Source of the DNA: Ligustrum vulgare
Lineage: Eukaryota > Streptophyta > Magnoliopsida > Lamiales > Oleaceae
DNA: 64,000 nucleotides
Direction of reading: 5' to 3'
Assembly: GCA_963555705.1 (NCBI GenBank)
Contig: OY743177.1
Span: forward strand, 57,432,096 to 57,496,095
The notes beneath the pieces are model-generated. The model searched no databases and had not been told where the DNA came from. It saw only the letters and a program-made list of their open reading frames with translations. Position 1 is the first letter of the stretch. Every line of letters starts with the position of its first letter. The position numbers and the translations under genes were made by a program. Positions 1 to 9,589 of this stretch are shown here, piece by piece.

Positions 1-90
1 TGGTCACTTGGTGTAAATTCTTGAGAGAAAATGTGAGAAAACAATATTTGGGTCTGAGATTTTTTGATTAATACTTTAGGGTATTAATGT
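1..90. other. Left-edge flank, no gene seen
   Basis: AT-rich sequence before the first retrotransposon. No ORF or recognised repeat was found in it. The last bases lead into the 5-bp target site GTATA at 91-95. Confidence 0.6.
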
Positions 91-95
91 GTATA

Positions 96-549
96 TGTAA
101 GGATTTTAATCAAACATGTGGGCTCATATGTGAATTATTGTGTATTGAATAAAAGGCTATCAATCTGGTTAAGCCCAATTAAAGTGATCTAATAAGGATT
201 TGATATATCGGGCTTTAATGCATCTAATTAAATGTATGGGCTTTTATGTGTAGATACCAGGCCATTACCTAATTCATGATGGGCCGGATTAGGTTAATTG
301 GCAATTCAGTATATAAAGTCGGTTATGGTCCCTGAATCCTACGTACTGTTCATCTTGTCTGACATCCCATCATCAGAGAGATAATAAGGACTACGTATCG
401 ATTTAGAAGATCCAAACGCCGAATCGTTTATTGTTGAATCACGTTTGATTAAGGTACGCTTCCGCTTAAGTTATTTAATTCTTGATAATTTCAACATGAT
501 GATTATTCAGATTATAGATAAATTATTATCTGTAATAAAATTTTTAACA
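96..549 (+). repeat. 5' LTR of element E1
   Basis: 454 bp, starting TGTAAGG and ending TTTTTAACA. It matches the 3' copy at 5762-6215 except for two substitutions that I could see (one near position 115, one near 320). It contains a good TATA box at 310-317. Confidence 0.95.
310..317 (+). promoter_or_regulatory. TATA box of the E1 LTR
   Basis: TATATAAAG-like core promoter in the LTR, about 240 bp before the LTR end, so transcription would start in the middle of the LTR and define U3/R. The E2 copy has the weaker TTTATAAAG at the same place. Confidence 0.6.
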
Positions 550-551
550 AG

Positions 552-564
552 TGGTATCAGAGCC
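552..564 (+). other. Primer binding site of E1
   Basis: TGGTATCAGAGCC begins two bases after the 5' LTR. This is the standard plant Copia primer site, complementary to the 3' end of initiator methionine tRNA. Confidence 0.9.
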
Positions 565-805
565 AACATCGTGTTGAATTATCAGATATGTGTTTAATCT
601 TGTGAATTTGGACAAACACGTACACTGCCATGGAATTGTTTGTATGCGAAATCAGATTTCAAAAATTGAGAATTATACACAGTTCAATCGAAAATCATAC
701 AAACTGCAAGATCAAGGAAATTTTGGAAACTTGCATCAATATTTTTTTTGAAATTAAGCCGTTCTCCGTGTATGAATTTATATGGAACAAACCAATTTCT
801 GATTT

Positions 806-806
<1 letters not shown>

Positions 807-846
<40 letters not shown>
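807..846 (+). repeat. A40 homopolymer in the E1 leader
   Basis: Forty consecutive A residues, bracketed by a short direct repeat CTGATTTCAAA (about 798 and 861). Nothing equivalent is present in the E2 leader. It is either a slippage expansion or a captured poly(A) scar. The apparent ORF at 630-911 only reads through it as poly-lysine and is not a gene. Confidence 0.85.
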
Positions 847-850
<4 letters not shown>

Positions 851-1115
851 CATACGCACTGCTGATTTCAAAATATATACATACACAGCAAATATGAATT
901 TGAATCTGTGAATTTCGTGTTGGATTAAGATATAGAATCTGTATACACGCCGTTCGAAATTAGGTATGGTTTTCGAGTCCGATTATGGATTGTTGAGAAT
1001 GGGTTGTTGTGTTGTGGTGGTTGTTGGTTGATGAAGCAGTCGAATGAAGGTCGGAGATGGGCAGCCGCGCTCCGTCGCGACGCAATTTTTTTTTTTTTTT
1101 TTTCAGTTTCTGGTT

Positions 1116-1208
1116 GCAGCGCCGTCGATGGCGCTGCAGGTGAGGACGGCGCCAGCAATGGCGCCGCGTTTTTCTGCAGGTAGTGTGCGGCGCCGGTGAT
1201 GGCGCCGC
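1116..1208 (+). repeat. Three GC-rich perfect hairpins in the E1 leader
   Basis: Three inverted repeats with 7-8 bp all-G/C or nearly all-G/C stems and exactly 6-nt loops: 1116-1137 (loop GTCGAT), 1147-1166 (loop AGCAAT) and 1187-1208 (loop GGTGAT). Each contains GCGCC...GGCGC. They stand out in an AT-rich element. E2 has a GC-rich block at 37185-37345 but not these three hairpins. Confidence 0.8.
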
Positions 1209-1364
1209 GTTCTTGGGTGGCTGCGGCGGCTAGGGTTTCTAAACCCTAGCTTCTGCGCAATTCAGATTTGAGGCAGGGACCTCTGGCGAAAATTTGATGA
1301 TTTCGGGGACTGAATGTGCAATTTCAGATTTTTGGGTTTATTGCACAATTAGGTCCCCTTATCT

Positions 1365-1870
1365 TATTAAGGAATTAATGTTTGATCCATTAAGTTATGA
1401 AAATATTTTAGTTGGCCCTTAAAGTTCTGAAATTTATAAATTGAGCCCCTAAAGTTATAATTTAGTTAAGTCAGGACCCTTCAAGTTATGGAATTTTATG
1501 ATTCAATCCCTGAGGTTTGAAAATTTTTCAATCCAGCCCCTAATGTTTGAAAATTTTCAAAATTGGTCCTTAAAGTTTGAATTTTTTTTAAAATTAAGTC
1601 CCTAAAGTTTGGGAATTTGCTAAATTGGCTCCTAAAGTTTGAAAATTTTCAAAATCAACTTTTAAAGATTGAAATTTTCATATTTTGGACCTCTAAAGTT
1701 TGGTTTTGTTTCAAATTGGGACCTAAAGTTTGGAATTTCTCAAAATTGGCCAATAAAGTCTTGGGAAAATTATAATTTAAGTCCTTCAAGCTTAGAATTT
1801 TACAGAATTGGCCACCAAAAGTTTAAGAATATTGCAATTGACTCTCCTAACTTAAGGATTGCTTTATTCT
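1365..1870 (+). repeat. About 16 degenerate ~30-bp repeats in the E1 leader
   Basis: Tandem degenerate units of about 28-32 bp of the type TTGGTCCCTAAAGTTTG followed by AAAATTTTCAAAA. The best units contain the 16-bp palindrome TTTGAAAATTTTCAAA. The array recurs in E2 at 37470-38040 with similar order. The short ORFs here (for example 1669-1872) simply reflect the near-multiple-of-three period and give repeating KFGNF-like peptides, so I do not regard them as genes. Confidence 0.85.
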
Positions 1871-2053
1871 AATGTTTTGAATTCTATAATTCAAACCCTA
1901 AAGTCAAATATATATGCAAATCAATGAATTTCAGTTTCAAATCTTGGTACATCGGAATCTTTTAAGAGATATAATATTCAAAAGTAAGTTAGTTGAAGCA
2001 ACATGTTGCCAAAGCAACCTCTCTTGTGGATATTAATTAACTTTGAATATTAG

Positions 2054-2496
2054 AAGGTATTTGTGTGTGTTATTCATTGCGAATATTGATCGGCCCAAAG
2101 GAAGGTCAATATTTGGCTCGAATTTCACATGCACCTGTTGTGATAAACACGTGGCAATTATTTGGTTTAACGTGTGACCAATAAATCGGTCCAAAGAAAG
2201 GTTTATTGGTTAACATGTCTTATTGCCAGTGTTTGATCACTACACTAAGGGAAAATTAGGTGTTTGTGTGTTATTTCATGCGGATATTGATCGGCCCAAA
2301 GGAAGGTCAATATTTGGCCCGAATTTCACATGAACTTGTGGTGATAAATACGTGACGGTTATTTGGTTTTACGTGTGATCAATAAATCGGTCCAAAGAAA
2401 GGTTTGTTGGTTGACATGTCTTACTGTCAGTGTTTGATTACTACACCAAGAGTACCACTTACAAGTCAATATTTCTGTCCAAAGACTAAATATTGA
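2054..2496 (+). repeat. Tandem ~203-bp duplication forming a five-member stem-loop array
   Basis: Two ~203-bp direct repeats (2056-2257 and 2258-2458) plus a partial third motif. Each full unit holds two hairpins sharing the loop TCGGYCCAAAGRAAGG: 2080-2115, 2176-2211, 2281-2316 and 2377-2412. A fifth hairpin at 2466-2496 has loop CTGTCCAAAGACT. Stems differ in sequence (AATATTGA/TCAATATT versus CCAATAAA/TTTATTGG), but the loop is constant. Smaller ACACGT/ACGTGT stems lie between members (2147-2152 with 2170-2175). The array precedes gag and is retained in E2 at 38249-38665. Confidence 0.85.
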
Positions 2497-2699
2497 TGTT
2501 GTGCTAGGTATCTTGTGATGGGCCCTACCATTATTTGAAAATATGATTTGCATAATAAGGTATTTATGTGAGTAATTTTATTTAAGTGTTCTCTATTCGG
2601 TTTCAAATTCTGCTAGTAGTAAATCTACAAGCTCAAATTTAATCCCTGTATTTATGGAATAAACTTCAAGGATCAAAACAAGAACATTAACTTTTCGTT

Positions 2700-3360
2700 G
2701 GCTGCATCGATCTAGACCGTGTACTAAGGATTGAGCAACCTGCTCCTCTTACGGATGAAAGTTCATCTAATCAAATGAGGAACTTTGAGAAGTGGGATTG
2801 CTTAAATTACGTGAGTCTCACGATCATTAAGTGCGGCATTCTGGAAGCCTTTAGTGACATAGTATCTGAGGAGGTAAATGATGCCAATGAATTCCTTGCC
2901 GAAATTAAGAAACGTTTTGCGAAAAACGATAAGGCTGAAACAAGCACGCTTATACAAAGCTTGATTTCAATAAAGTATAAAGGCAATGGGAAAATAAGGG
3001 AGTACATCGTGTAGATGTCTCACACTGCTTCAAAACTTAAGGAACTAAAACTCGACTCGTCTAATGACTTGCTCGTGCATTTGGTATTGATATCGCTTCC
3101 TGCGCAATATAGTTAATTTAAGGTTAGTTATAACTGTCAAAGTAGAAATAGACTCTCAATGAGATCATTTCATAGTGTGCAAGCTTCTTGCACAATTCAT
3201 TCAATTTAAGGTCAGTTGTAACTATCAAAGGGAGAAATGAACTCTAAATGAGCTCATTCTATTTTGTGTGCAAGAGGAAGAAAAGTTGAAGCAGGATAGA
3301 ACTGAAAGTGTTCACTTGGCAAAAACCTCTAAAGATAAGGGCAAGAAAACAAATAAAGAA
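2700..3360 (+). pseudogene. Copia gag remnant of E1
   Basis: Degenerate Copia gag of the UBN2 (gag-polypeptide) type, the capsid-like protein that packages element RNA. The clearest stretch is 2718-3014, including the segments NFEKWDCLNYVSL and EVNDANEFLAEIKKRFAKND. The frame then meets TAG at 3012-3014 and further stops, although gag-like sequence continues to a lysine-rich segment near 3340. An 88-bp internal tandem duplication (3096-3271) repeats part of the domain. The same TAG and the same duplication are present in E2, so they were inherited rather than acquired separately. No zinc-knuckle follows in this copy. Not functional. Confidence 0.85.
3096..3271 (+). repeat. 88-bp tandem duplication within the E1 gag remnant
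   Basis: Units 3096-3183 and 3184-3271 both begin CTTC(C/T)TGC(G/A)CAAT and end GTGTGCAAG, with intervening substitutions. E2 has the same diverged duplication around 39268-39445. Confidence 0.7.
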
Positions 3361-3374
3361 AATAAAGTCATTTA

Positions 3375-5345
3375 AGGGGCTATAAATTTTATTATCCCAC
3401 ACTTAAGTCAATTCTGAAACGGGAATTGCAACATTTTTGAGGAAGTTGAGTTTGGGGGGAGAAATAAGGTTAGAGATATTGTCTTTAAGGAATAAGTTGA
3501 GGAAGGATCGGTTTCGATTCCTACTATTGCTTTTGACAATGTGCAAGTTTCTATGCATGTCATTGATCAAGAAGCATATTCAGAACCTCAACTAGACAAT
3601 GTTGAAGAACTCTCATCCTAAATAAGGAAAATTTCAGAAGTACAAACTCAACAACCTCAATGACTAAAGCCATTAAGGAAATCCACGAGAGAAATGGAAA
3701 AAATGCTATTCCGGATAATTTAAATAGTATTTTTTCAAGAACATAAGGAAAATAATGGAATGGTGGAAGATGGTCCAATCAATTCCATCAGGCCATGCAG
3801 GGTTCTAACTCTCGAAAGTGGATTGATGTCGTAAATAAAGAGTATAAGCATATGCAAGACAATAAAGTTTGGGATCTTGTCCCATTACCAGAAGGTGCGA
3901 AGCCCATTGGTCTTAAATGAATTTTTAAACCAAGAGGGATTTGAAAGGTAATGTGAAAAGATATAAGGTTCGTCTTGTATCTAAGGGCTTTACACAGAAT
4001 GATGGCATTAATTATAAAGAGACTTTCCTTTTGGTTTCTACGAAAGACTCTTTCAAGAAAGTTAGGTTGTTGCACATTTTGACCTCGAGTTACATTAAAT
4101 GGATACTAAGGTGGCGTTTCTCAATGGCGACATTGATGGGACGATCTATTTGGTGCAATCAGAAAACTTTGTGTCAGTGGACCCAAAGCTAATTGTTTGC
4201 AAATTAAAGAAATCCATTTATGTGCTCAAGCCAGCTTCCCGTTAAGGGTAATACAAATTTCATCAAGCAATTATCTCATTTGGTCTTGAGATTGATGTTG
4301 TTGATGATTGTATGTATTACAAGTTCAGTGGGAGTAAGTATATTTTCCTGGTTTTATATGTTGATTATTGCTTGCCACTAATGATATAGGTATGTCACAT
4401 AAAATTATGAGATTTTTGTCAAGGAATTTTGAGATTAAAAATCTTGGTGACGTCTCTTTTGTATTAGGAATTCAGATACACCGGGATTGTTCTCGGGGTA
4501 TTCTTGAATTGTCACAAAAGGGCTATATCGATAAAGTACTTAAGAGGTTTGGCATGCAAGACAGTAAATCAGGGGACAGCCCTATCGCTAAGGGAGACAA
4601 ATTTAGTCTCAACTAATGCTCGAAAAGTTATCTTCAAGTTAAAGAAATGCAGAGGATCCCATATAGTTAAGCTATAGGGAATCTGATGTATACTCAAGTT
4701 TGTGCGCGTCCGGATATTGCGTACATTGTTGGGATACTAAGGAGATATTTAAGTAACCCTGGGATGGATCATTTGGAAAGCAGCCAAACATGGGTTATAA
4801 GGTATTTAAAGAGAACAAAAGATTACATGCTCACATACAGAAAATCGGATCAGTTGGAGATCATATGGTATTATGATTCCGATTTTTACTAGATGCCAAG
4901 AAAGTAAAAGATCCACATAAGGCTACATTTAACTGCTGGTTGGAGGAGCTATTTTCGGATGGAGTGCTTAACAGACACTTTAGCTTCTTTCACTTGGCAG
5001 CACAGTTGTAGCAATTTTGGGGGGCATCTAATTATGGAATATAGCTGCGGAATTTTGTCACAAGGCTGCGTATTCTGTATGGTATAGAAAGACCACTAAA
5101 GTTATATTGTGACAATAACTCAGCAGATTTATATTCCAGTAACAATAGGAGCTCAACTAAGTCAAAATACATTGACATAAGTTCCTGGTTGTGAAGGATA
5201 CAGTTCAGAGTGGACACGTGTCAATAAGAGCACATTGGGACAAACTCCATAATTGCAGATCCGCTTACTAAAGTATTACAACCCAAGGTCTTTCATGAGT
5301 ACATTACTCATATGGGTGTTGTATTTCTCAAGGATATTCGGTTTC
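3375..5345 (+). pseudogene. Copia pol remnant of E1: integrase tail, RT, RNase H
   Basis: Broken pol reading through several frames. Protease and the catalytic integrase core are missing, and the sequence joins gag directly to an integrase C-terminal remnant at about 3375. Reverse transcriptase follows: WIDVVNKEYKHMQD near 3825, then NFEIKNLGDVSFVLGIQIHR at about 4427. RNase H-like sequence comes next (PDIAYIVGILRRYLSNPG at about 4710; CDNNSADLYSSNNR-type residues at about 5110). A short deletion at about 4360 removes the second Asp of the YVDD catalytic motif and shifts the frame; E2 carries the identical lesion. The copy cannot encode an active polymerase. Confidence 0.85.
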
Positions 5346-5750
5346 AGTGGGAGTTTGTATTTTGGGTGCATAAGACACATTTACTGTCCTTTTGGATACA
5401 GTTTAAAGTTAAAGTTATTTACAGCTGTAAGGTTTCAGGTTTATTATCTCTGAACTCGTTTGATGATGATCTCACTAAAGTTGGACCAGTTGGAAATAGG
5501 CATGTTGAAGATCACATTACATGTAATTTCCATGCTACACATCCATACTTGATCCATGTCATTCAGTTATGTCGATATACGTGACCATTGAAGGTTTAGT
5601 TACGATTAATGTAGCGAAAGCCGCTTTGATCCTATGTTGATATAATTGATGGACCGGATTGTTTGGGGATGCATTCAGTAATGATAGCAAAATTCTGAGT
5701 ACTCATAAGGTTATGATTGATACACAATTGTAAGGTTACACATATAGCCC

Positions 5751-5760
5751 AAGTGGGAGA
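5751..5760 (+). other. Polypurine tract of E1
   Basis: AAGTGGGAGA ends one base before the 3' LTR and is the expected plus-strand primer. The same tract precedes the 3' LTRs of E2 (42161-42170) and C (45973-45983). Confidence 0.85.
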
Positions 5761-5761
5761 T

Positions 5762-6215
5762 TGTAAGGATTTTAATCAATCATGTGGGCTCATATGTGAA
5801 TTATTGTGTATTGAATAAAAGGCTATCAATCTGGTTAAGCCCAATTAAAGTGATCTAATAAGGATTTGATATATCGGGCTTTAATGCATCTAATTAAATG
5901 TATGGGCTTTTATGTGTAGATACCAGGCCATTACCTAATTCATGATGGGCCGGATTAGGTTAATTGGCAATTCAGTATATAAAGTCAGTTATGGTCCCTG
6001 AATCCTACGTACTGTTCATCTTGTCTGACATCCCATCATCAGAGAGATAATAAGGACTACGTATCGATTTAGAAGATCCAAACGCCGAATCGTTTATTGT
6101 TGAATCACGTTTGATTAAGGTACGCTTCCGCTTAAGTTATTTAATTCTTGATAATTTCAACATGATGATTATTCAGATTATAGATAAATTATTATCTGTA
6201 ATAAAATTTTTAACA
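5762..6215 (+). repeat. 3' LTR of element E1
   Basis: 454 bp, nearly identical to 96-549. It is followed by the duplicated target GTATA at 6216-6220. Confidence 0.95.
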
Positions 6216-6220
6216 GTATA

Positions 6221-6631
6221 TTGTACCCTTTGACTTGTGCTAGTCAATTTAGAGCGTTAACCACTTTACCGTGGATGCTAAATGTGATGATTGCCTTTGG
6301 CTGAACATGGGCGAAAAATCTTGGTGTTATTTCCGATTTTGTTGAAGTTTCATTTTAAAGTTCCTATTAGTATACCAGCACATTGACTACTTATTTCTAT
6401 CTGTTTATAATTTAAATCATTCGTAAACAACTCCCAAACATTATATCAAAATTCACGAACCTTTTTCATATATGATTCTTTTATATTTCTTCTGAAATTC
6501 AATTTTAAAATCCATAAAAAAAAAAAAATATATGATTCGTATTATTTTAATAAATAATAATTGTGTCCCTCTCAATATCGGTTAACATCATGACACGATA
6601 GTTTTGTATGATGCCGAAGTTGAGTACTAAG
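6221..6631. other. AT-rich spacer, no gene seen
   Basis: No coding potential or recognised repeat. It ends in the target site CTAAG (6627-6631) of the adjacent solo LTR. Confidence 0.6.
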
Positions 6632-8015
6632 TGATAAGTGTTATATTAACGTTTATTTTATACACTTATATCCTTGAATATGCCATAATGTGATTCTATC
6701 TAAGTATTATTAATGCATTTTATGTTTTATATTGTATAGGATCACAAAGGAAGAGAAAAGAAGGAAAAAGGACCAAAATGCGATCAAAATGAAGTTTGGG
6801 GACTTAGGTGCAAATCTATTTACGGCCGCAAGAAAAGGTGTTACAGCCGTGAAAGTGTAGTGAAGCAAGTTGAAAATAAAGGAAAAGTTACGGCCGTAAC
6901 TCCAATTTAAGGAAATATGCAGAAACTCAATTACGGCCGTAAAAGGAATGTTACGGCCGTAAATCTTCAAGTCAAAAATTTCTTTATTTCAATTCTTTCC
7001 ATAATTTTGGATTTCTTGCTCCCAAAGCTAGGGCACGAAATTGAGGCTATAAAAAGGAAGTTTCATGACAAGAAAAGAGACTTTTATTATTGTGAAAGAG
7101 GCTAAACATTGAGGAAAATTGAGAGAAAAATATAGAGCATTCGTTGGAGATTTTCAAGCACAAGAGCATCAAAAGCAAGGGGAATCCATGAAGCAATTTG
7201 AAGAATCTACCACAACCATGCTAGGCTAAATTTCATATCTTGTTCAAAGGGGAAGTTGTGTTAACTTGATTATGTTATTTTATTTTCCTACAAATTAGTA
7301 GCGTGAATTATTCCTTTATTTCAATTGTTGGATTATTATGTTTTGAATGTTCATTGAGTTTATTTGATTAATAGTTTAATTTGGCCAATTGGATTATTGA
7401 TATTTGGATTCATGGATATGCTATGTTTAGATTCTTGATCCGTAATTGTCATTGAATCTTTACTTTAGTAGCAAATAAATCTCGTACAGGTTTATTAATA
7501 ATTTAACTTGGATTGATTAATTCGAGCTTGTGTAATTAACGATCCAATTCAATCTATTCTTCTAAATTTTCATACTAGTCGTGCATTAAATCCTAAGAGC
7601 TTGTTTAGGACTGTCCATGGCTAGAATTGGTTCAAAGAGCTTATTTCGAATCAATACACATAAGGAAGAATTTAGATAATCAGAGCTTGTTAATTATTTA
7701 TGATCGATAATTGAACTAGGGATAGAAACACGTTACAAGGAAAGGTATAACATTAATTAAGGACACAACCGAACCCGAGAACAAGATTTCTTCTCATATT
7801 AATTATCTAGTCATATTTAATTATTTATTTTATGCATAGCTTTCGTTCAAGCAATTTCACACAACAAAACCCCTCATTCCATTCTAACTGATCGAACAAC
7901 TAAAATTAGTTTTCGTTCCTCGTGGGATCGACCCTTACTCTCGCTACTACATTATTAATTAATATTTGACGAGTAAGGAATTATTTATTATTTTGGTGCA
8001 TTGCGACACGCATCA
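6632..8015 (+). mobile_element. Solo LTR S1 (probable Ty3/gypsy)
   Basis: 1384 bp beginning TGATAAGTG and ending ACACGCATCA, flanked by a perfect 5-bp duplication CTAAG (6627-6631 and 8016-8020). No internal region or partner LTR is present, so it is the product of LTR-LTR recombination. A TATA box (TATAAAA, 7048-7054) sets the plus orientation. Five variants of the palindrome TTACGGCCGTAA lie upstream of it (6829-6962). The ending resembles large plant gypsy LTRs with a CGTGGGATCGACCC-type segment (about 7921), which is my basis for suggesting gypsy. The short ORF at 6917-7105 lies within it and has no independent support. Confidence 0.88.
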
Positions 8016-8313
8016 CTAAGTCACTACTACGACTTGTTGATGATAATAAGAACAATAATTAAATATAAACCTCTGTTTTATTAAAAAAAATCGTTTGTAA
8101 ACAATATTTATTTCTTTTTTGTTTTATGGTAAAATATATATGTGTTGTCAAAAAATAAAAAGTGATTTTAAAATATGTGTTGTTAAAAAATAAAAAGTAA
8201 TTTAAGAAAATATCTTATTTATAAATTACCAAATAAAGGCTGACTAATCATATTTAGACAGCTAATATGAATATTGTTGTCATTAATGTGAAAACAGCTT
8301 GAGCCATGCTTCA
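8016..8313. other. AT-rich spacer with MITE-like decay
   Basis: No gene. From 8076 to about 8240 the sequence starts TTTGTAAACAATATTTAT and ends ATTTATAAATTACCAAATAAAG. It may be an old member of the TTTGGTAAA-ended MITE family seen better at 10925 and 29898. Confidence 0.35.
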
Positions 8314-8404
8314 TGTACAGGGCCTGGACATCCAGACCCCCCACTGTAGCTGTTACAGTGATCTACTGTAGCTACAATAGCTACAGTGTCCAGGCCCCTG
8401 TACA
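8314..8404. repeat. 91-bp foldback: nested inverted repeats
   Basis: Outer arms TGTACAGGG-CCTGGAC and GTCCAGG-CCCCTGTACA pair almost perfectly. An inner pair CACTGTAGCT / AGCTACAGTG nests inside them. An 8-bp direct repeat AACAGCTT occurs outside (8293-8300 and 8419-8426), but I cannot show that it is a target-site duplication. It could be a foldback MITE or a decayed small-RNA hairpin. Confidence 0.7.
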
Positions 8405-9589
8405 AGTGGTATTTCCCAAACAGCTTAGTACACAATAATTTCCAAGATATTTTCCTCATATATTATAACAAAACGTTAAATCCATGTTTTGACTTTTTTG
8501 TTCTTGACGACTGTTTCTGGCTTGAACAGAAAGTGTGAACAAAAAAATTTCAAGAATAAAATAAATAAATCTTATTGTTTCGCGTCGGGAGTGGTTTCGC
8601 TTGATGCTAACAATTAAAAGGGATCAGACAAAAGTGTAAAGGACAAACATATTGAAACAAAGTCCCAAAAAGGGATGTTTGCACTAAGAAAAATTGATTA
8701 CACAAAACGCCTCAAAGGAGTACAAACACACAATCTAAATTAAGGATAATTTCTAATATCTGAGATATAACAGATTACATCTTTGTTTTGAAAGTTTTGA
8801 TTTTATTGTCCTTCTAAACATTTAAAATCCTACTATATATACACATCGGAATAAACTACCTATTATTATTTGAATATCTAATTTGCCGCCTTCACTTTGT
8901 AACTTGCATGTAGTAACCGTCATCCACAATGTTACATAACCGTCACTCACTTCTCTGTGTAACTACTTTGCACCAAGTAATTTCCATGTATCAAGTAACT
9001 TTCATAATCTTCTTCAACCGCTCATTATGTGAAAATCGTTTATAGATAAACATGTGGGTTGTGAGATAAGTTGTAAGAACTGCTCTTTCATTCCTAAACG
9101 ACTTGATCGCCCAATCTCCCTTGTGATCGTCCAATCGCCCAGGTACTCTAGTGATCGCCCAATCACACAGCTTCCTCTACATCGCCATTTCATTGGTAAT
9201 GGGCTTTTATGTTTCAGATCTTTATGTGTCAAAAATTATCCCCTAATATGGCTGAATTAATGTGCAATCATTAATTTTGCCATATTCAAAGTATTTTGCA
9301 TGCCTCCTATTACTTCGAAATCCCAAAAAGGTACAGACTTCTAGGGCTTTTCTCCAACTTCCACCCAAACGTGCGCTTCTTTTCGGAGACTATCACTTGT
9401 TAGTATAAAATACATGTTTCCAGTTTCCTTCATTATTTTTCTTTAGGCAAAAAATGGGCCTCTAAAAGTAAGATAACTTAGATAAAACTTTTGTACAACT
9501 GAAAAATTGCATTCACATTGATTCAGTTGTTTTACTAACATACTGTATTGCCTTTTCCACGCCCAATCGATGTTTCTTGGGCAACGTAT
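8405..9589. other. No gene seen
   Basis: AT-rich sequence. Between 9100 and 9170 the motif CGCCCAATC occurs three times with irregular spacing. Two overlapping short ORFs (9014-9260) have no recognisable content. Confidence 0.5.

Larger units (their letters stand above)
96..6215 (+). mobile_element. Ty1/copia LTR retrotransposon E1, complete ends, broken coding region
   Basis: A 6.1-kb element with 454-bp LTRs at 96-549 and 5762-6215, beginning TGTAAGG and ending AACA. The 5-bp target-site duplication GTATA (91-95 and 6216-6220) is perfect. A tRNA-iMet-type primer binding site lies at 552-564 and a purine tract at 5751-5760. Inside are a long non-coding leader (565-2700), a degenerate gag, an integrase C-terminal remnant, reverse transcriptase and RNase H. 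The order integrase then RT identifies Copia. The LTRs differ at only two positions, so insertion was recent, although coding had already been destroyed. The same family occurs at 36002-42628 with shared lesions, so this is a non-autonomous lineage. The Copia lineage was not assigned. Confidence 0.93.

Noticed and set aside
630..911. 93-codon ORF after the E1 primer site
   Set aside because: Reads through an A40 run as poly-lysine, has no conserved counterpart in E2, and lies in the non-coding leader.
1669..1872. ORF giving periodic KFGNF-like peptides (also 37651-38041)
   Set aside because: The period of the ~30-bp repeat keeps the frame open; the peptide periodicity mirrors the DNA repeat and there is no codon-level constraint visible between E1 and E2.
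8293..8426. AACAGCTT direct repeat as an 8-bp hAT target duplication around the foldback
   Set aside because: The repeats do not abut the inverted arms and the intervening flanks are not good inverted repeats.
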